Part shown: one piece after another, positions 24,057 to 46,554 of the stretch
Numbering within the stretch: the first letter of the stretch is position 1
How the letters are laid out: each line of letters begins with the position of its first letter
Source: Cloeon dipterum
Taxonomy: Eukaryota; Arthropoda; Insecta; Ephemeroptera; Baetidae
Assembly: GCF_949628265.1 (NCBI RefSeq)
Contig: NC_088786.1
Coordinates: forward strand, 5,642,001 to 5,706,000
Length of the DNA: 64,000 nt
Direction of reading: 5' to 3'
Notes under the pieces: generated by a model
The model's input: the letters and a program-made list of their open reading frames with translations, nothing else
Databases searched by the model: none
What the model was told of the DNA's origin: nothing
Position numbers and translations under genes: made by a program

Positions 24057-24416
24057 TTAGCGGGGGGAGCTGGGGGATAAAAAGACAAAAAGACTCGATT
24101 CATGCGTCCATTTTTGAAAACAATAGTTGCGGGAAACATTGGAGAAGCTAGCGCCAGTCCCGCGCGTGTCTCGCGCTAAAGATGGCCGCCGGTCTTGCTC
24201 TCTATGGGACAAGATCGTCGGGTGGAGCCTCAGCGTTGGCAGCGCTCCTGGCGGCGACTCGGCGAGTCGCGTCAAAAGTGATCATCAGAGACGAGCGAGA
24301 AGGAGCCGAATGGCGTCGATCGCGAGATGCGATTGAGTTGGATCGGCGCCGCCTGTCGACTGCACCCGCGCCGCCCCTGAGAATAAGCCGCCCCGCCCGC
24401 CTCCAGCTGCCCCACG

Positions 24417-35223
<10,807 letters not shown>

Positions 35224-37143
35224 TCTCGGCGGGCGACTAGCGAGCGAGTGAACCACGAAAACAGAAACAAGTTTTCTCCGGAGACAACAACCCACACACA
35301 CATTCCTTCTTGATTTCTCCTGATTTGCTGGAACTTTTTCCAACGGAACGACTGAACGGGACAATTTTTATTCCAAAAGAAAAAGAAAGAGAAAAGAGTG
35401 TGCCTGCTGCCGGCGCCCCCATTCGTTCATTTCCCCTCTTCCTTGCTCCTTCGAAGCGGCGAAAGTTGAAGAAAAAAGAAAGAAAGCATCACCGCACTTC
35501 TTTTGTTTGTTTTCCGGCGACCGACTAGTCAAGAGAGGAAATAATTCGTTTTTCGTTCGTGCGGGCCACGAAGCAAACGTTCGATTCCCGGCCATTACCT
35601 CGACTCTCTTTTCGCCGCACTGCCAAAAATTCTCTCGTTTTGCATTATGAAATGGAAATGGGGAGTGGAATGAAAAGAAACTCTAACTTTGGTGCTCAAA
35701 GTTTGCATTTAAAACGACGATGAAAGTGGTTCGAGTGAACCCTAGAGGACCAGCCGCCAAGTCGATTGATTTGCAGCCAGGCCAAGTCATTATTTTTGTT
35801 TTAAGGTACTTCTTCGCGAGATTTGAGACTAATCAGACTAAAAATTGCATTTTATTTCGATTTAAGTGGAATTTATTTTTTTAAGGTGGATGAAACATTA
35901 ACCAGCCATGCTTGTGAGAGTAAAAAATTTCAATTTAAAAAATATGCTTTTTTGCCCATTGTTAGTCAAAAATATTAAGAAAAAGGGTAGAATTATAATA
36001 AAACTGCACCATATTTGGACTTAAATGGTGATCTTGGACACCACCCACATTTTGAAAAAAAAAATCAAATTAGAGTTTGGCCATTTCTGCCTTGATTTTA
36101 ATTTCGAACAAGCGTTGATTTGTGTTTTACAGTCAAAATTGACTTTTAGTGGCTCATTTTAAATAAAAACCGCTTTAGTGTTCAAAACTGCCAACAGATG
36201 GCGCCACCGTATTTATACAATGTTGTGATTTAGGGCTAAATCCTGATATTGAACCCTCCACATTTAAAATTATTTCTCTTCTGAGCTAAATAAAAACCGA
36301 TTCAGCTGATCTCACCGGTGAAAAATTTAAAATACAAAATTTTCACTAATAATAAGCCTTTGCAGTTGTTTAAACGGTGATTGTCTGGACTGATTTTCAG
36401 CACATAAAAATGCTCTGTGGAAGAAGGATTAAGTCTGAAATTGCAGTAAAATAACCAGTACCGTATTGGTGGCTCTAATAAACTCTATGTAATTCTCAAA
36501 TTTGGAAAAAAATCGGACTGAAACTTCTTCAAATTAAGTTTAAACCGACTCTGCCTGCATTTTAAATTTGAAAAACTAAAATTTTCCACTCATTCGAAAA
36601 AATTAATTTCAGTACACATTATGTCTGAAGGCTTTAGCTTAAAATTGTCTCAATCTCGCCAAGAAAGACTATTTTAGGGAGAATTTTTTAAAGAAAAATT
36701 TAAAAATGCTTTTCGTTCATTCTTATAGAAATACGATATGGGAAAGTAAAATTAAACCAATCAGCTCGCGTGTGAGAATATTGTCGTTTTGATATTTGAA
36801 AGAAAGAGAGAAAGCAAATGATGTGTAACCATGCGAATAAAATTAAAACTAACTCGATAATCCCTGACGCAAACAACATGTACATGTGTGTAAATAGTGC
36901 GATGATATAAGAAACAAACACTGGAATGTATTATTTATGTTCGTTCGCGTTCGTCGATCGTTTAATTTTAGTGTATCATTAACTCTCTCATAGACACAGC
37001 AGATTTTATATGCATATATTTTTTAACTCTCATTTCTAATCCGTGCTTCGTTCTTTTAACCTGATCATTTTCGGCTTTACAACTTGCGTTGCGTTCGACT
37101 GTTTAATTATTTTTCCTCATGTGAGAGTAGCTCTGGAATATTT
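35224..37143 (+). other. enabled 3' UTR and downstream DNA
   Basis: The part just after the stop (to about 35,700) is less AT-rich than introns and is probably 3' UTR. Several AATAAA-like hexamers follow (for example near 35,996) and I cannot choose between them. A degenerate foldback element sits at 36,173-36,475. No other coding frame is supported. Confidence 0.4.
36173..36475. mobile_element. Foldback MITE, family A, copy 3 (degenerate)
   Basis: The left end TTTAGTGTTCAAAACTGCC followed by AACAGATGGCGCCACCGT matches the family A terminus closely. The right end (AAGTCTGAAATTGCAG, then CCGTATTGGTGG) is a diverged inverted partner. Internal pairs such as ACCGATTCAGCTGATCTC against GGACTGATTTTCAGC remain visible. 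Confidence 0.65.
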
Positions 37144-37385
37144 TTTTTGACACTGTCGATCGATCCTTGAGGGCCGAATTATTTGGTCGAAATTAAGACA
37201 AGACTTGCTTAAAATCAACAGAGAGGCTAAAAACCGTTACTTTGGTCGTTTTTGGTATGAATTTATCAATCAGTTCTCTGATTGATTCAAACCAAAAAAC
37301 CGCTTAAAAGTAACGGTTATTGGGTTTCCACGGATTTAGTCTGATTCGACTCTCAAGAATGGATTGACATAGTGTCAAAAATAAA
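37144..37385. mobile_element. Foldback element, family C, with a miRNA-precursor-like core hairpin
   Basis: The whole 240 bp folds back on itself. Outer ends: TTTTTGACACTG against CATAGTGTCAAAAA. Middle: ATCCTTGAGGG against CTCTCAAGAATGGAT. Core: AACCGTTACTTTGG against TTAAAAGTAACGGTT, with AATCAG/CTGATT at the loop (about 37,280). No ORF. It may be a single-copy MITE or a hairpin RNA source. Confidence 0.75.
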
Positions 37386-39722
37386 CTTCCACTGCTGCTT
37401 GAAAGAAAGAAAGTGACAAGAAGTATTCGCGATCTCAGTCAGTGTAACAAGTAAAATACCGATAAGTAAGCAACAAATACCTCTCTTGCATGTATGCAGA
37501 GTGTTGACGACATTTATTACGGTTAATTAATTATATCTACCGCAGCAGTATAATTATTATACCCATTTCGACCAGCCCAACCTCCACCCCACCCACGCCC
37601 AGCCAGCAATTCGTTTTCTCCCCCATGAAAATTATTAAAAATAAAAAAATAAACGTAGTGCAGACGACGACGTTGATGATGAAAGCCTGGAAGACACGCA
37701 CGGGCGATGCAGTTAGAGAATTTTTAGTGACACATATACATGAAAACGTCGAACTCGTAGCTTGGAATTTGAAAAGCGCATTTTTGGTCGAGCCGCTGCA
37801 GCAAAATTTATTCGCCGCCAACGCACGTTTCCGCGGCCACGACACGACGACCGATTGTCCTTTTGCATTGTATTTTGAAATAAATCCTCAAAATCTCAAC
37901 CTAGGATTTTTAATTCTTCCTTATCTCTACGCACCCATTTCAAATATAATACATCGCATTTTTCATATAGTACACTAAAAAAGAAAGAGGTTATTCTGGA
38001 TTGCAATTCACCAGTAGATTATGTTTCAGTTCAAATTAGAAACAGTTAAAGAAATTTAAAATAATTCAAATGTTCTCCAATATTATTCCTGATTTTGCTA
38101 ACAATGTTCTGCAAGCTTTAAAGAGCCTAAATTTAAACGTTTTAAACTATTCAAATATTTTGTTTATAAATTATCTATTTTTGATGGACTGAAACAATCA
38201 TTTTATAGGAAAATTTAAAGGCTCATTTTTAAATCATTTGGGATTCCATCCTTTTATATAATTTAAATTTAAAAAACAAACAATGCCCGTGTGTGTGAGT
38301 GAGGGGGAGAGAACGAGAGAGCTCAGGCTACTGGAGCTGCGTTTTGCGCCAAAGTAATCGCACACTGCAGCATGTTCATTTTCCCACTGCGCCTGTGCTG
38401 CGGGTATAATGCAAGAACGACAACAGGGCCACACATTTTACTCGTCGGGACTTCGCGCATTAGGACTTTTTGAATGTATTAGTTTTTAATAATGCTAAAA
38501 AATATTTGTTTTTAAATTTAAATTATAGAAAAGGGTGATTCAGCCTTTAAATTTGCAAAAAAATTACAATTATTTTAAGTCACCAAAAATGGATAATTTA
38601 TAAACAAGGTATTTAAATTGTTAAAAACATTTAAATTGTTCAATCTTGCAGAGTCTGTTTTAAAAAATCCGGGGTGCTTTTAAGAACATTTTAATTATAA
38701 AAAATTTTATTTTTCTATTTCAACTGAAAGGGACGGAACCCCCCCCCCCCCCCCAATATTTATAATTTAATTCTGACGTTAACTAGCAAATTCGATATCG
38801 TTTCTCATCATAAAAAATTACCTTCATAATTTTACAAACAAAGGGCCAACCTGAGCGCCAAAATTTAAGGCATTTTTTAATTTAAAAAAAGTTAATTTAC
38901 TTGATTCAATTTTTTTTTATTTCTAGGGCTGTAATGAACATTTTGTATATCCAATTCCAATATTCAGCCTCTTTAGCATCCAACAGTTTTTTTCTTTTGT
39001 TATCGACCCTTAAATCACGCGTTTATTGGATCTATCAAATTGATTGAGGAATGAATTATGTTGGAAAAAATATTAAATTAGACATACATGGCATTGACAA
39101 AAATGAAATTTAAACAGGGATATTAACAATTTCTAGCTTTTGACTTTTTAGTTAAATCAAAGATCAAACGCAATATTATTAGTTGGTCTCCCAATTATAT
39201 TTGTACTACCAATTTCATTAGTTGGTCTCCCACGTTTTTTTGGTCCCCAAATTTTATAAATTGGTCTCCTAAATTTTTGTAAGTTTCCCATTTTTTGTGT
39301 TTCAACTGCTCAAGTGGTTTATTCGGTTAAAAATGTTTTTTTTTAATTTAATGCGTATGTGGGAAAATATGAAGCTCCTAATTGTAACAACAATTTTGGC
39401 ACCTCTCTCGCACCTTTTGAAGAAATCCAACTCTATATAATAATATATGTAGGCTAAGTGCATGTTGATTGGCGTGCCTTTTTCTACACTGCGATTTAAG
39501 CAAGCAGGCCTCAGGAACGGTTTAATTTTTAATCGTTTTTCCCAACTAGAATATTTATGGTTGGAACAAAAAAACTCACTAAGGTTGCAATCTTCAACAA
39601 AGGTTAAAAATTGAGAAATATTTCAATTTAACATTTTTTTTACTTCTCTTTTATAACTGGAAAATAAATTTCGGATCGCATCAGTTTAAATGGTGAAAAA
39701 CCAATTTAATTTCCCTAAAGCA
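37386..39722. other. AT-rich intergenic DNA with simple repeats
   Basis: No convincing gene. The opposing open frames near 37,540-37,980 lack motifs and splice support. A run of 16 C lies at 38,739-38,754. At about 39,180-39,280 the motif TTGGTCTCC recurs three times in a loosely tandem pattern. Confidence 0.4.
38739..38754. repeat. Poly-C tract
   Basis: Sixteen consecutive C residues. A shorter C run lies in the enabled intron near 34,620. Runs like this are length-unstable and prone to assembly error. Confidence 0.95.
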
Positions 39723-40320
39723 TTTTTTTTTTTTTTTTTTTTTTTTGCTCATTTTATCCCTGTCCGAGGACCGGAGGACCGGGAAGGGCGCGCACTGCAC
39801 TAGCACGAATGCTGAAACCCGGGTCCCAATAACACCGCGAACGGATAACATGGGCGCACCAGGCCGCACAGGGACCCAGCCCACTCAAGGGCCACTTGCC
39901 TCCGCACCGAGGACTGCATTGAAACGCTAGACATTCGTCCCGTGAAGCCAAATCACGCATGCTGGAAAGGTGCAAACCAGCAAGTAGCGAGTCGGCGCCG
40001 GTGCGCCTCCCAGCCCGTTGAGCAATTTGAGCAATTCGAGTAACTAAACTAACCACTTTTTGCCATTTCTGACATTGGGTAGCCAGTATTAGATCTCCGA
40101 ACTGCTCAAATACCTCACATTGCTTTGACACTCCTGAGAGTGCCTTAACAATGCGAGCCAACGGGCTGGTAATTTGTTTTCCAGTAAGTAAAAAAGCGCC
40201 ATATATGTGAATGAGGGCGGTTCAGGAGCTCGACCGAGGCGCTCTCTGGTGCAGATAATTTTTACTTTGTAATTTTTGCTCACTCTGATCCGGAGGTTTT
40301 ACGTGCACGTGAAGTGGAGG
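39723..40320 (-). repeat. A-tailed SINE-like repeat, copy 1 (minus orientation)
   Basis: On the minus strand this ends with CTCGGACAGGGAT, GAGC and 24 A (the T run at 39,723-39,746). Its middle (about 39,970-40,167) matches 55,795-56,000 for about 190 bp without an indel, and its end matches window bases 1-50. It is GC-rich against AT-rich surroundings. A minus-strand frame from 40,161 stays open for 135 codons. The left boundary on that strand is uncertain. Confidence 0.75.
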
Positions 40321-41870
40321 TGAAGATAGGAGTTTGTATCAAGCGAGAAACCCCGGAAAGGACAGATTTCGCAACTTCAACAAGTGTGAGTGTACATATA
40401 GAAAACATTTTGAATTAGGAAATAGTGTGGTAGGCCTTAAATTTGAGCCGGTAAACTTTTTAAACTATTCAAATATCGAAACATTAAGACGGCTTGGATT
40501 TTGCATAACTGTTTATTATATTTCACGTGCGTTAATCCGACTAGCGTTTAGCGTTTAGTTAATGAATTTTAAAATAAGATTGAAACGAAAATGTTAAATC
40601 CAGCGGTCAGTATCGACCAAACGGACCAGGCCACGTTTTCATTTTATTTTTGTGCATGTTGAAAGCCATGATGGAATGTTTCTTGACAATCTGACGATTT
40701 TCAGTGTACAAAGGGCTTTAGTTTAATAATAGGCATGGTTCGTTGTATACACGGGAGGAAGGTCAGGGTTTTGTTAACGATCGAAAAACTGATAAATAAC
40801 TCTCCTCTCAGAGCGGCACAAGCTTAAGAGCGACATAATAACCATCATACAAATTTTGACCTGCTGCAACAAAAATAGAATTCTAGACCTTAAAGTGGGC
40901 ATTTTTACAGTAAAAATTAAAAAAATAACCCTTTTTCTTAATTATTCTCTGAAAAATTGGACAGGGTTAGAATTTCCTTACATTGTCATTTGAATTTTCC
41001 GAGAGAATTGGATCCAAATATATCCTGATAATTAAGCGGTAAGCATAAAAATGATGTCTCTTTTTCGTAAAATCATTATATAATCATCCTGGACGGTAAT
41101 TTAGCTCATAATTTGTGAAGAGAAAAAACGTTTAATTTTTTAAAATTGGCAAACTCTGAAATTTCATTGTTGCACATCATAGAGATAAACAGCATTTCTA
41201 AACTCAAAAAAAAAATAATTCAATGAACTTGTTGCTACGGTCAACAATCGTCGCGACACTCCTCGGCCTGACCTACCACAACGCGCGCTTGCAGACCAAA
41301 GGCGCGGCGCGCGGTAACCCAAGGCGCTGCGCGCGGTAGGCATTTTAAATGGATATCAATTTTTTTACACAGTTACATGGATGCAATTTAAATTAAATTC
41401 ATACCATCCGCCAATTAGTACATCATGCTGTTTAGCATAATCAAAAATTTTTAGTCCAATCTGCATGAAGTGCTGAACTAATAATTTTTATTAAATTAGA
41501 GCCGCAGAAAAGTGTTGTTACCACGTCCGTCGTCATCGCCGCCGTCGCAAATTTGTCTTTACTCATTATCAGTGCGTTGTCTGCAGGCGCATTTTGTGGC
41601 AGATCACGAAAACAATGCAAAATGTTATTAATTGTTGTCCTGCATAGCTCTACTTTAAATTGTGCTGATTGTCGACTAGAAAAAATCGAAAAATTCCTCA
41701 CTTGCTGGAAATATTTTTAAAAATTAAACTTCGCTTTGGGAGCTTTCAATATTTAAATTTTCAAGGAAAGAGACAGTGTACATGAGAAAATAACTTCATA
41801 TCAGAGAGTAAAATGAATTTGTTTTTTGATAATATCTTTTCTTGCAGTCAAATAATTAATAAATAAAATT
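40321..41870. other. AT-rich spacer with a short CG-rich tandem
   Basis: No supported gene. Near 41,300-41,340 a motif AAGGCGCGGCGCGCGGTA is followed by a near copy AAGGCGCTGCGCGCGGTA in an otherwise AT-rich stretch; origin unknown. Confidence 0.4.
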
Positions 41871-41975
41871 TATTTTGCAGATTTTCATTTGGATTTCCGG
41901 CCTGCTGCGACATCCCTGCCCAGAATTTAAATTCGAATCATTTTTCAAACCGGCCATTCAATTCACTACTCCGAA

Positions 41976-42265
41976 ATGCGACGGAGGTATCACAGAAGCC
42001 CACCGCTTGTGGGCAGTGACTGGGCAGAACCGATTGATTGTGAGGAGCTCTCTCACTGTAAGCTCTCTCACGGTAAGTTCTCTCACGATAAGCTCTCTCA
42101 CGATCAGCTCTGCGAGATGATATTTGAACTTTGGGAAGAAGTCCTCGAGGAAGTGTCGCCGACAGTTTTCCCTTCGCCATACACTGATATTTGCAAAGTT
42201 TGCTTATCTGAAAGGAGAACTTCGAACAGAAGCACCAACCAGTCTTCATTTTGGTACTGTACCTG
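41976..42265 (+). CDS. Putative small protein with a five-residue tandem repeat
   Basis: An ATG at 41,976 opens a 96-codon frame. It contains about four tandem copies of a Leu-Ser-His-x-Lys unit made by a 15-bp minisatellite, then an acidic stretch (MIFELWEEVLEEVSP) and CKVCLSER. A good acceptor (TATTTTGCAG) at 41,871-41,880 precedes it, but an in-frame stop lies between, so the ATG must be the start. The 15-bp repeat keeps every frame open through it, which weakens the case for coding. AATAAA follows near 42,332. No family recognised. Confidence 0.25.
42046..42105 (+). repeat. Minisatellite, four copies of a 15-bp unit
   Basis: The unit AGCTCTCTCACTGTA is repeated four times with one to three differences per copy (CACGGTA, CACGATA, CACGATC), then truncates at AGCTCT. 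Confidence 0.95.
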
Positions 42266-42544
42266 ACTGAACTTAACTTTTGAAATTGTAAAGACTGCCA
42301 AGCTATATTTTCCTGCTCCGTTAAGTGCTCAAAATAAATTATTGATTTTTAAAACATAATTTAAAAAATCTCTTGAATTTTATTGTTCTAATCAATCAAC
42401 ATCAATCGCTTTATTTAACACACAGTTTTGTACAACAGATTTTATAATAATAGTAATTTGGGTCAGTCATTTAGCTGGTAATTTTGCAGCTTGAGTTAAA
42501 CTCACAACTCAGCTCAGGAAATGATAAAAGTCCATGTTCTTAAT

Positions 42545-44189
42545 CACAAAGTTTACAAACACAGTTGTTAGGAAGGGCTTCACAGTGTAAAGTACGACCA
42601 GATCACCTGAACCCCATAGCTCGCGATAGGCGCGACTGCAAGGTCAAAAAGCTTTAAGGCCGCGTTGACAGATGACTTTGAGAGGGAGGTCATTTTAGCC
42701 GTGGCAAAAATTGCTGCTCTAGCTTTTTTCAAAATATGTTTCGAAAAAGAGCGGCCAGTGGATTGGAGCGTGACTCCCAAATAGTTGAACTCAGAGACAA
42801 ACTCAATTACCTCATCATTCACCACAAAAGAGTCAGACTTCCCAAGCCTACCACGCCCTCCATTAATTTCTGAGCTTCACGATTTTACATTTTTGAAAAT
42901 TTAGTTCTAATTTCCTCTCCATTAAATAGTCTATTAGTAAAAGTGTAAAGCGCTTAAGATTCTCCAAATTATTGGAAAGCAAGGCCATGTCATCAGCATA
43001 GAGGACGAGTTTAACATTTGGCACCCTTTCTAAAAGTGAGTTTATGTCTGCTAATGAAAAGATAAAGAGAAAAGGAGAAAAGCAACCACCTTGCCGCACA
43101 CCGTTCGACTGGACAATAGGCTCAGACTTTGAGATTCCGTCTTGGACAACCAGGTAGTTTGAATCAAGCATTTCTGCCAGCAGTTCAAGCTCACTGACCG
43201 AAAATTGTCGAGTCTCCACCAGGCTGTCAAAGATGAAACCTCTAGCTATCAACAGAATCAAACGCTTTTTTAATGTCCAGAAAAAGGGCGTACAGCGACT
43301 TGTTGTTTCCATATACACTACAACTACAGATTCTATATCTCATCAATCAGGAACTGCATTACTGCACAGCCTGTAAAGTGGACCTCCCTCTCACGAAACC
43401 AAATTGGTTTGGCGGAATAAGTTCAATCAGGCGGGTATGTGTAGAGGCGATTGTTCATCAGCCGGTCCAGGAGGCCGTACAACGAGCAGCAAACACTTAT
43501 ACCCCTATAGTTGTTCACGTCCGAAATGCCGCCCTTTCCCTTGTGCAAATAGTTTCAGACTGGACGTTTTCAGGGCTGGGCATCGGTATTAACCGGTATT
43601 TTGCGGACCCGGTTTTTTGCGTTTTTTTTTGCTGCTAGTTTCTCCCGCATTTTGAGTGCCCATGAAAAATTACATTTAAAATGTCAAAAAAAAACTGAAA
43701 AACATATGAGTCAACAAAAATTAATAATGAAAGTCAAAAGAATTAATAAAGTAAAAAGTATTAATAAAGTAATAAAGGTTAATAATCATAACCAAAAACC
43801 CGTTTCCTCTCCATATAGGGGATTTATTCAATACTTTTACCATGAGGTGCAAAAAACCGCACAAAACTGGTAAATACTGCAAAAAAACCACTGCACTGCA
43901 AGTTTGGAAATCTCCCCGGGAGATACCCAGCCTTGGACGTTTTCCACGAACTCGGAAACGCGCCCAATTCGAGACAAACATTTTGGAAGGCCGTCATCTC
44001 AGCGGGAACAACCAGCCACAAGTGCTTTACCACCTCATTCCGCAACTCATCTGGGCCGGGAGACTTTTCATTTTTCATCAACTGAAGAGCAAATTCCACT
44101 TCCGCCTGAATAAAAAGTGAATGAATAATGTCACTCGAATACTGTCTCAGCTTGGTCTTTAAATATGTATAAACTATCACGCTGCCCAA
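42545..44189 (-). mobile_element. Degenerate non-LTR retrotransposon reverse transcriptase (Jockey/R1-like)
   Basis: Minus-strand pieces run in order: KNEKSPGPDELRNEVVKHLW and FPSSWKTSK (44,189-43,936); DVNNYRGISVCC and FGFVRGRSTLQA in shifted frames (about 43,560-43,380); VRQGGCFSPFLF and the catalytic LVLYADDMALLS (43,318-42,863); then FNYLGVTLQSTG and a C-terminal piece (42,825-42,580). Together they cover most of a reverse-transcriptase domain. Frames are broken by stops, shifts and a nested insertion, so the copy is dead. No endonuclease domain or poly(A) tail was seen; the element looks truncated at both ends. The clade call rests on motif style only. Confidence 0.88.
43571..43935. mobile_element. 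hAT-like MITE nested in the reverse transcriptase, with 8-bp target duplication
   Basis: The element starts CAGGGCTGGGCATC and its other end, read inward, is CAAGGCTGGGTATC. It is flanked on both sides by the same 8 bp GACGTTTT (43,563-43,570 and 43,936-43,943). Inner parts also pair (GGTATTAACCGG near the left, ACTGGTAAATACTG near the right). The CAGGGCTGGGC-type end and 8-bp duplication are hAT hallmarks. Removing it would bring the split retrotransposon pieces next to each other. Confidence 0.9.
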
Positions 44190-45076
44190 GACACCCTCTA
44201 TTGTTCTAATGAAATCCTATTTATGCTTTTAAAATTTAATTTTTCCTGCGATAAAATAGAGAAATCAGGACTTTTTAATTATATAGCGCAGCTGGTAACT
44301 ATTATATCGAATTGTATTGCCCTCATAATGGTTCCAGCCGGTAACCTGAATTTTCCCTCGAGCTGGCACGCTGGCAGTCCTATTCCTACCCACTTTGAAG
44401 CAACAAGGCCGCTCTCTTTCTAAAATACCGAGACAAAAATGGTAGGAGAAATCTATGTAATCTGTCTATATGAACTAAAAGTTCATATTTTTAGATCAAG
44501 GAAAATTTGTTGTTGCTTGATTGAAAAAGTTTATTTTTACTTTCGATTGAAAGGTATTCCTCGTGTACCAGAGAATTTTATCTCTTCCAGAATATTCCAC
44601 ACGACGTCATTGTGCTTGCAGGAAGAGAAAAACATTTCAGGGGGAAGGGGTGAGAGGATGCCGATGTCCATCTGGTGGATTAAAATGCGCTGGTCAGTAG
44701 TTATTGTTTAGAATTTTTTGCTCTCTATGCATGTCTCCAGATAATACCGTGACAAAAGACGCTGAAATACGAAGAAAACCGGAACGCGCGGAGAATCTGA
44801 CAAAAACGGATTACTAAGGGTTGTGTATTCTAGTCCAAAAATAAGCAAAAAATAGTAAAATATCAATAATGAAACAGTCTAGACATCATTCCTCGGTGCT
44901 CTATTGCGAACGGCTATAGAATTAGAAATTTTTATTAATAAGTGCATTTTTAGTCCAACTGGCAATAGCAAAGCACAACAATTAATAAAAAATGGTGTCT
45001 CTTTGTTTTAGCAGACGGTAAAATATCATATTTCTTTTAATTTGTTTGCAGTGCACGCTCTGATCTGTCGGCATAT
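44190..45076. other. Spacer left of the tiny membrane-protein gene cluster
   Basis: AT-rich, no supported coding exon. An acceptor (TTTGTTTGCAG) at 45,042-45,052 shortly before the first tiny gene suggests its leader is spliced from an upstream exon in this stretch. Confidence 0.35.
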
Positions 45077-45335
45077 ATGGGCTTAATTATTTCGCACATG
45101 ACCTCGACGTTTCATCCTTCTTCAAAAATGCTGGGAGTATTAATGGATGTTATATTTGTGTAAGTAATTTATATTTAGCCTAGTAATTCATTTGTTGGTG
45201 ATATTCAGTTCTAATTTTTATTTATTTTCCAGATTCTACTCTATTTTTGACGTCTTGAACAGGTTTTTCCCTCCCTTAGTATTCGTGGAATTAGTTTGCC
45301 TCCTAGTCTGCTTCATCTATCGCACCGTATATTAG
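45077..45335 (+). CDS. Tiny single-pass membrane protein 1
   Basis: Two coding exons, 45,077-45,159 and 45,233-45,335, joined in phase 2 across GTAAGT/TTTTCCAG, give 61 residues. The start MGLIISHMTSTF follows an acceptor, so an upstream leader exon is likely. The second half has a hydrophobic run (LVFVELVCLLVCFIY) ending RTVY. No cysteine-knot, protease or SERCA-peptide motif is recognised. The layout (short polar N-terminus, intron before the hydrophobic part, very short tail) recurs at 50.4, 53.1 and 54.2 kb. The second exon was chosen because it is open to a stop and hydrophobic. Confidence 0.5.
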
Positions 45336-46554
45336 AAAATGTTCTCACCGGCGTGTACAATGAATCTTCATATCAATCCTTTTCACTCTTCATCTGTATA
45401 TATCAATTTTTAAATCTTGTCAATAATCATCATCGTGGCCAATTATCTGCTTTCACAGATGATGTCTGATGTCGCATTTAGTTTAAAAAAAATTACTTTC
45501 AAATGCAACCACAATTCCACTGTAAATTTCTTGTAGACGCAGGTGTTTGAAGGTTCTGGGATTTTAAAATAAAACGTCAATAGAATAACTATTTGATCTC
45601 GTGAAACAGAAATATACAGATTTGGAAATAATAAATTGAAGAAATCCATTGAGACCAAATAATTTATTTGAATTTTTTAATTACTCCTTGTTCCCTTAGC
45701 CATACAAAAATATGAAGTCGTGTTCCCCAAACCAAAAAGCATACTAATATTTTCATCAGCGGGATAAAATAGAACCTTCAGATGTTCAGATGCCGCAGGA
45801 CAGGATAGTGGAAAATGATGATGAAAGCCGCAGAAATTTTGGATTTTACATTTAATAACGTATTCTGCCGGACTGGTAAAGTAGATCGCACGTGCCGCAG
45901 AGATATTAAGTCATCACTTCTTTTTCGGCGGCCGCTCTTCTCTCATCATCGCGGTTTATACTCATCAACTTTCGGCGACAGGAAGCAGTGACACCTGTTT
46001 AATCCGTGATGTTTGTTCCTTGCATTGGCCTTATATGACTGCTATTTTCAAATATCTTTTATTATTGCTCATAAGGGTAAAAAGAGTCTGGGATAAATAT
46101 GAGATCTGGTCAGCTAATTTAATTAAAATATATTATAATGTGCATTCCGACCAAAGCTGTTGCGCCGAAAGCAAGAAAAATACGTCGCACTCAGATTTGA
46201 GTCTTTTTAAACCAGGTTTTAAAGTATACAAAGGTTTTTGATTTTAACAAGAGGGCATGAGCCAAATGGAAAAACAACAAATAATACTTCTTATTTAGCA
46301 AAGCTTTTAATTTAATTTAGTGAAAAATACTGGACAAAAATGACGGCGAATTCGCCCTTATTTTTGAGTGTCCTCGGTTGTGCTTTTGCGTTTGATATTC
46401 TATACAACCTGCCCAATCAAAATATACACGCAAATTAGTATAAGCTTAAATAATTTGGCCTTTTAAACCCATACTTAAATAAATATATAATGCTAAGAAC
46501 CGAATGTTTTGAAGCTAAAGCGATTTTGTAAAGTTTCAGCCAAAATTTCAGCAG
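45336..46554. other. Spacer with no supported gene
   Basis: AT-rich DNA between the first tiny membrane-protein gene and the LRR pseudogene. A frame at 46,020-46,241 starts with a hydrophobic stretch but lacks a convincing donor and acceptor. Confidence 0.35.

Noticed and set aside
37537-37978. Opposed 102- and 117-codon frames
   Set aside because: Mutual shadows with AT-driven hydrophobic ends, no promoter, splice or family evidence.
41441-41701. 86-codon minus-strand frame with an Ala/Thr-rich centre
   Set aside because: No domain and no exon context; composition explains it.
42046-42105. Short regularly repeated units as a CRISPR-like array
   Set aside because: Units are directly tandem with no spacers, and the window is eukaryotic.
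46020-46241. Frame with hydrophobic start as another tiny membrane protein
   Set aside because: No good donor-acceptor pair and no similarity to the other cluster members.
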